Assembly: GCA_964488865.1 (NCBI GenBank) | Contig: CAZAWR010000017.1 | Span: 62,001 to 126,000 of the forward strand | Source: MWCO01 sp964488865 | GTDB lineage: Bacteria; Myxococcota_A; Polyangia; Polyangiales; Polyangiaceae | Reading direction: 5' to 3' | Length of the DNA stretch: 64,000 bases | Shown: positions 61,395 through 64,000 of the stretch, one piece after another | Layout: each line of letters starts with the position of its first letter | How positions within the stretch are numbered: position 1 is the stretch's first letter | Translations under genes and position numbers: made by a program | Notes under the pieces: generated by a model | The model's input: only the letters and a program-made list of their open reading frames with translations | Told to the model about the DNA's origin: nothing | Database searches by the model: none

Positions 61395-62912
61395 ATGCCG
61401 AATTCCGAACCAACGGGTCGGGAGCCCACCGTGCCGTGGCCTGAAGGCGTGCCGCAGCGCGGTGACGTCGTGGGCGGCAAGTACGTGTGCGAGGACCTGC
61501 TCGGTGCCGGGGGCATGGGGGCCGTCTTCTCGGCGCGCCACACGCAGCTCGGCCAGAAGGTTGCCATCAAGGTCCTGCTGCCTGCAGCCCTCAAGAACCC
61601 CCTCGCCAACGAACGTTTCCTTCGCGAGGCTCGCTCCGTCATCACGCTCCGCAGCGAGCACGTCGCACGCGTCGTCGACTTCGGCACCCTCGACTCGGGC
61701 TCTCCCTACCTCGTGATGGAGTACCTCGAGGGCCGCGATCTCAAGGCCCTTGTCGCTCGTGAGGGACCTCTGCCCGTGGCGCCTGCTGTCGATCTCGTCA
61801 TTCAGGCCTGCGAGGCGCTGTGCGAGGCGCACCAGCAAGGCATCGTTCATCGTGACCTCAAGCCCGCGAACCTGTTCCTCTCCAAACGGGTCGATGGCGC
61901 CCCGCTGGTGAAGGTCCTGGACTTCGGCATCTCCAAGACGGTCGCCACCGCGGCCGCGTCCACCGGCTCCGGCCCCGGCATCACCAAGACCGATGCGGTG
62001 TTCGGCACGCCTGCGTACATGTCCCCCGAGCAGCTGCGCAGCTCCAAACTCGTGGATCACAGGGCCGACGTCTGGTCCCTGGGCGTGACCCTGTACGAGC
62101 TGCTCACCGGCAAGCTGCCCTTCGGGAGCGAGAACGACGGGATCGCGTCGATGTGCGCGCATATCCTCGAGGACCCGCCCCCCCCCCTGCGTGACTTGCG
62201 TGCCGACGTCCCCCCGGGCTTGGAGTCGGTGCTGCGTCGATGCATGGCCAAGAGCCCGTCGGACAGGCCGGGGTCGATCGCGGAACTGGCTGAGGCGCTG
62301 GCGCCCTTCTCTTCCCCGGAGAGCGCGGAGGTCGTGTCGCGCATCGCGCGCATGTCCACGAACAGCCTGCCGTTCGAGCAGACATTGATGAGCGACTCGT
62401 CGCCCCAGCTGTCGGGACGGTCTCGCTCGAGCGCTTGGGGACGGACCGGGGCGCTCGTGTCGGGCAAGAAGGAGGTCGTCGTTGGCGTTGCCGCGTCGGC
62501 CGCCTTGCTCGTCGGTGCTGCCGTGGGATGGATATGGTGGACGGGCAACCAGCGGTCCCTGGTGCCGAGCGTGGGCGTCGTGGTGGAGCAGGATGGATCG
62601 GCTTTTTCCGAAGCGCCCGACGTCGTGACCCCACTTGCGTCCGCGATCCCTACGGTTTCGGCGCTCGTCCCGCTCGTCCCTGTCACGTCGGCGAGTGCCG
62701 AGGCAATTGCTTCGACCGCGGAGGCGAAGTCAGCCGTGGCAGGCAAGCGACCCGGAGAAAAGACGCCGGCGGCATGGGAGTCCCCGGCGTCGTCTGCTCC
62801 CGCGCAACCGACGTGCGGCCCGGGCGAGGTCCTGTCGAACGGTCATTGCTGCGCGAGCGGTTTCGAGTGGAAGGGTGGGGGGTGCGTGCCAGGGGTCGCC
62901 AAGGGACTATGA
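61395..62912 (+). CDS. Membrane Ser/Thr protein kinase with Cys-rich extracytoplasmic tail
   Basis: A 505-residue protein. The kinase domain has GAGGMG (37-42), Lys59 in VAIKV, HRDLKPANL (152-160), DFG (176-178) and TPAYMSPEQ. One membrane helix follows a linker (VVVGVAASAALLVGAAVGWIWW, about 357-377). The outer tail is Ala/Ser/Thr/Pro-rich and ends in a small Cys-rich knot (CGPGEVLSNGHCCASGFEWK). TGGAG precedes the ATG. The next gene overlaps by 4 bp, so kinase and the TPR-PEGA-barrel protein are made together and may form one signalling unit across the envelope. Confidence 0.92.
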   Translation: MPNSEPTGREPTVPWPEGVPQRGDVVGGKYVCEDLLGAGGMGAVFSARHTQLGQKVAIKVLLPAALKNPLANERFLREARSVITLRSEHVARVVDFGTLDSGSPYLVMEYLEGRDLKALVAREGPLPVAPAVDLVIQACEALCEAHQQGIVHRDLKPANLFLSKRVDGAPLVKVLDFGISKTVATAAASTGSGPGITKTDAVFGTPAYMSPEQLRSSKLVDHRADVWSLGVTLYELLTGKLPFGSENDGIASMCAHILEDPPPPLRDLRADVPPGLESVLRRCMAKSPSDRPGSIAELAEALAPFSSPESAEVVSRIARMSTNSLPFEQTLMSDSSPQLSGRSRSSAWGRTGALVSGKKEVVVGVAASAALLVGAAVGWIWWTGNQRSLVPSVGVVVEQDGSAFSEAPDVVTPLASAIPTVSALVPLVPVTSASAEAIASTAEAKSAVAGKRPGEKTPAAWESPASSAPAQPTCGPGEVLSNGHCCASGFEWKGGGCVPGVAKGL

Positions 62913-64000
62913 CGATGCTTCACGGGCCATGCTGGTCGCGGGTATGCGGGTCACTCGCTTTCGCTGTCTTTGCGCTGCTCGCTGCGGGTGCGGACGCGCA
63001 AGAGGGAGGGCTGGACGAGGCTCGCGCGCACTTCGAAAGGGGCGTCGAGCTCTTCGAGAAGGACGACTTCGTGGGCGCCCTCGAGGCGTTCGAGCAGGCG
63101 GACCGGGCGAGCCACGTGCCTGCCATCACCTACAACATCGCGCGAGCGAGAGAGAGCCTGGGCCAAGCGCAGGCTGCTCTCGAAGCGTACGAGGCCTATC
63201 TCGCGGAAGCCGGCGCGCAAGGCGACTACCTCGCCGCCGCGACCGTGGCCCTCACGAGCCTCAAGGCCCGCGCCACGAAGCTCCGTGTCGAGACCGAACC
63301 GCCGGGCGCAACCGTGCGCGTCGACGGGGTCGTCTTGCGCGAGAGGTCCCCCGCCACGGTATGGGTCTCTCGTGGGCCCCACCGGGTCGACGTGGAGCTC
63401 GAAGGGTGGTTCGCCGGCACCGACATGGTGGCCAAAGGCCACGGCACCGACGAGTCCGTGCGCTTGGAGCGGCCCGAGGCTCCCGTGTCCGCCCCGAAGG
63501 CAGCGGTGGTGCGGCCGGAACGAGGCCACGATGGGCTGACAGCTGCTCTGGGCCTTTCCCTCAACTACGCCGCCCTCGTGGTGAAGGCCGACCGTCCGTC
63601 CACCCACGACGACTCGGACGCCACCTATCGCAACACTTCTCTACGCTTCGGGGTCGTCCTCGAAGTGGGGTACGCGCTCTCCCCGCGATCGGTTCTGAGC
63701 CTCAAGGGGGACTGCGGTCTGGGATCCACGGAGAAGGCCTTGTTCTCGCTCGGCATGGGGAGCTTGACCTACGCGTGGCGTGCGACCCCGGCATGGTGGG
63801 TGTCGGCGGGCGGCATCATGGGCTCGAGCGACGAGGCGCTTGGTGCGACGTACACGCCGCTGTTCGGTCCGCGCGAAGACGAGTCGATCGTGCTCGGGGG
63901 CAACCTCGCGGTCGGTCCGGTCGTGGGTGCGACCTTGGTGCTCAATCGGGACGACGACGGCGAGTGGGCGCTCGGCATCCACCCGAGCTTGCTGCTGGGG
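62909..64000 (+). CDS. Exported TPR-PEGA protein with probable beta-barrel (3' end outside window)
   Basis: The ATG overlaps the kinase stop as ATGA and the frame stays open to the end of the window, giving 364 residues. A signal peptide ends near ADAQ. TPR-like helices follow (ARAHFERGVELFEKDDFVGA, TYNIARARESLGQAQAALEAY), then a PEGA domain (LRVETEPPGATVRVDGVVL, VWVSRGPHRVDVELEGW). From about residue 210 the sequence turns into alternating strands with many Gly (GLTAALGLSLNYAALV, FGVVLEVGYALSPRS), as in outer-membrane barrels. It was missed by stop-to-stop views because it has no stop here. Confidence 0.82.
   Translation, partial: MTMLHGPCWSRVCGSLAFAVFALLAAGADAQEGGLDEARAHFERGVELFEKDDFVGALEAFEQADRASHVPAITYNIARARESLGQAQAALEAYEAYLAEAGAQGDYLAAATVALTSLKARATKLRVETEPPGATVRVDGVVLRERSPATVWVSRGPHRVDVELEGWFAGTDMVAKGHGTDESVRLERPEAPVSAPKAAVVRPERGHDGLTAALGLSLNYAALVVKADRPSTHDDSDATYRNTSLRFGVVLEVGYALSPRSVLSLKGDCGLGSTEKALFSLGMGSLTYAWRATPAWWVSAGGIMGSSDEALGATYTPLFGPREDESIVLGGNLAVGPVVGATLVLNRDDDGEWALGIHPSLLLG

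Overview
The window is high-GC bacterial DNA with dense gene packing and intergenic gaps that are mostly short. The gene content points to a member of the Myxococcota (former Deltaproteobacteria), probably a Polyangia lineage. Evidence includes eukaryote-type Ser/Thr kinases, an AgmX/PglI-type protein with a TonB-like C-terminus, a DUF4388 (PATAN) protein fused to a J-domain, a receiver-GAF-HD-GYP protein, an NtrC-type regulator, and about a dozen predicted lipoproteins, several Cys-rich with Asp/Gly-rich linkers. The genus cannot be told from the sequence alone.

Layout. 1-1121: 3' part of clpB. 1156-3220: a secreted GH113-like hydrolase, a Pro/Gln-rich lipoprotein, and a 60-residue protein behind a near-perfect sigma-54 promoter with an upstream repeat array. 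3253-9712 (minus): a probable operon Ser/Thr kinase - guaB - MMPL/RND exporter - Cys-rich lipoprotein - pyrH. 9895-15875: YbjN-like protein and pspA, secreted and membrane proteins, an outer-membrane barrel and trmL. 16059-19208: an orphan MlaE permease between two lipoproteins, a MerR regulator, folE and the SRP RNA on the minus strand. 19442-28255: lipoproteins, an NtrY-like kinase, a thioredoxin-fold lipoprotein, an amidase, a lipase and a small zinc-ribbon protein. 28435-32763: a GH31 lipoprotein, a double-nitroreductase (SagB-type) protein and an RNase Z-like metallo-hydrolase. 32998-38729: the AgmX/PglI protein, then a three-gene run of Lnb-like (DUF4105) membrane protein, HEAT-repeat protein and beta-propeller/HEAT lipoprotein. 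39112-49489: hydrolases, an ABC1/UbiB kinase, lgt, a Cys-repeat lipoprotein, an S1/TPR protein. 49714-57791: NtrC-type regulator, DUF4388-DnaJ-TPR protein, prmC, a purine-catabolism-like pair (allantoinase, SsnA-like) and a CPBP protease. 57868-64000: HD-GYP regulator, lipoprotein, lipB, and a membrane Ser/Thr kinase translationally coupled to a TPR-PEGA-beta-barrel protein that runs off the end.

The most unusual material is intergenic. A dispersed, structured repeat family occurs at four loci (about 19.25, 24.45, 45.63 and 54.26 kb). It has CTCCGGATC-type ends, a 12-bp direct repeat flanking one copy, and hairpins that keep pairing through compensatory changes between copies. A second element with 20-bp inverted ends fills the gap between two convergent genes (43772-43943). 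An identical 16-bp sigma-54 core occurs at 2995 and 53080. The first lies in front of a small gene; the second lies in an intergenic region with no readable gene and may drive a small RNA.

Many genes concern the envelope. Lgt and a possible lipoprotein N-acyltransferase, numerous lipoproteins, PspA, MlaE, an outer-membrane barrel and membrane Ser/Thr kinases suggest heavy investment in lipoprotein-based envelope functions and phospho-signalling.
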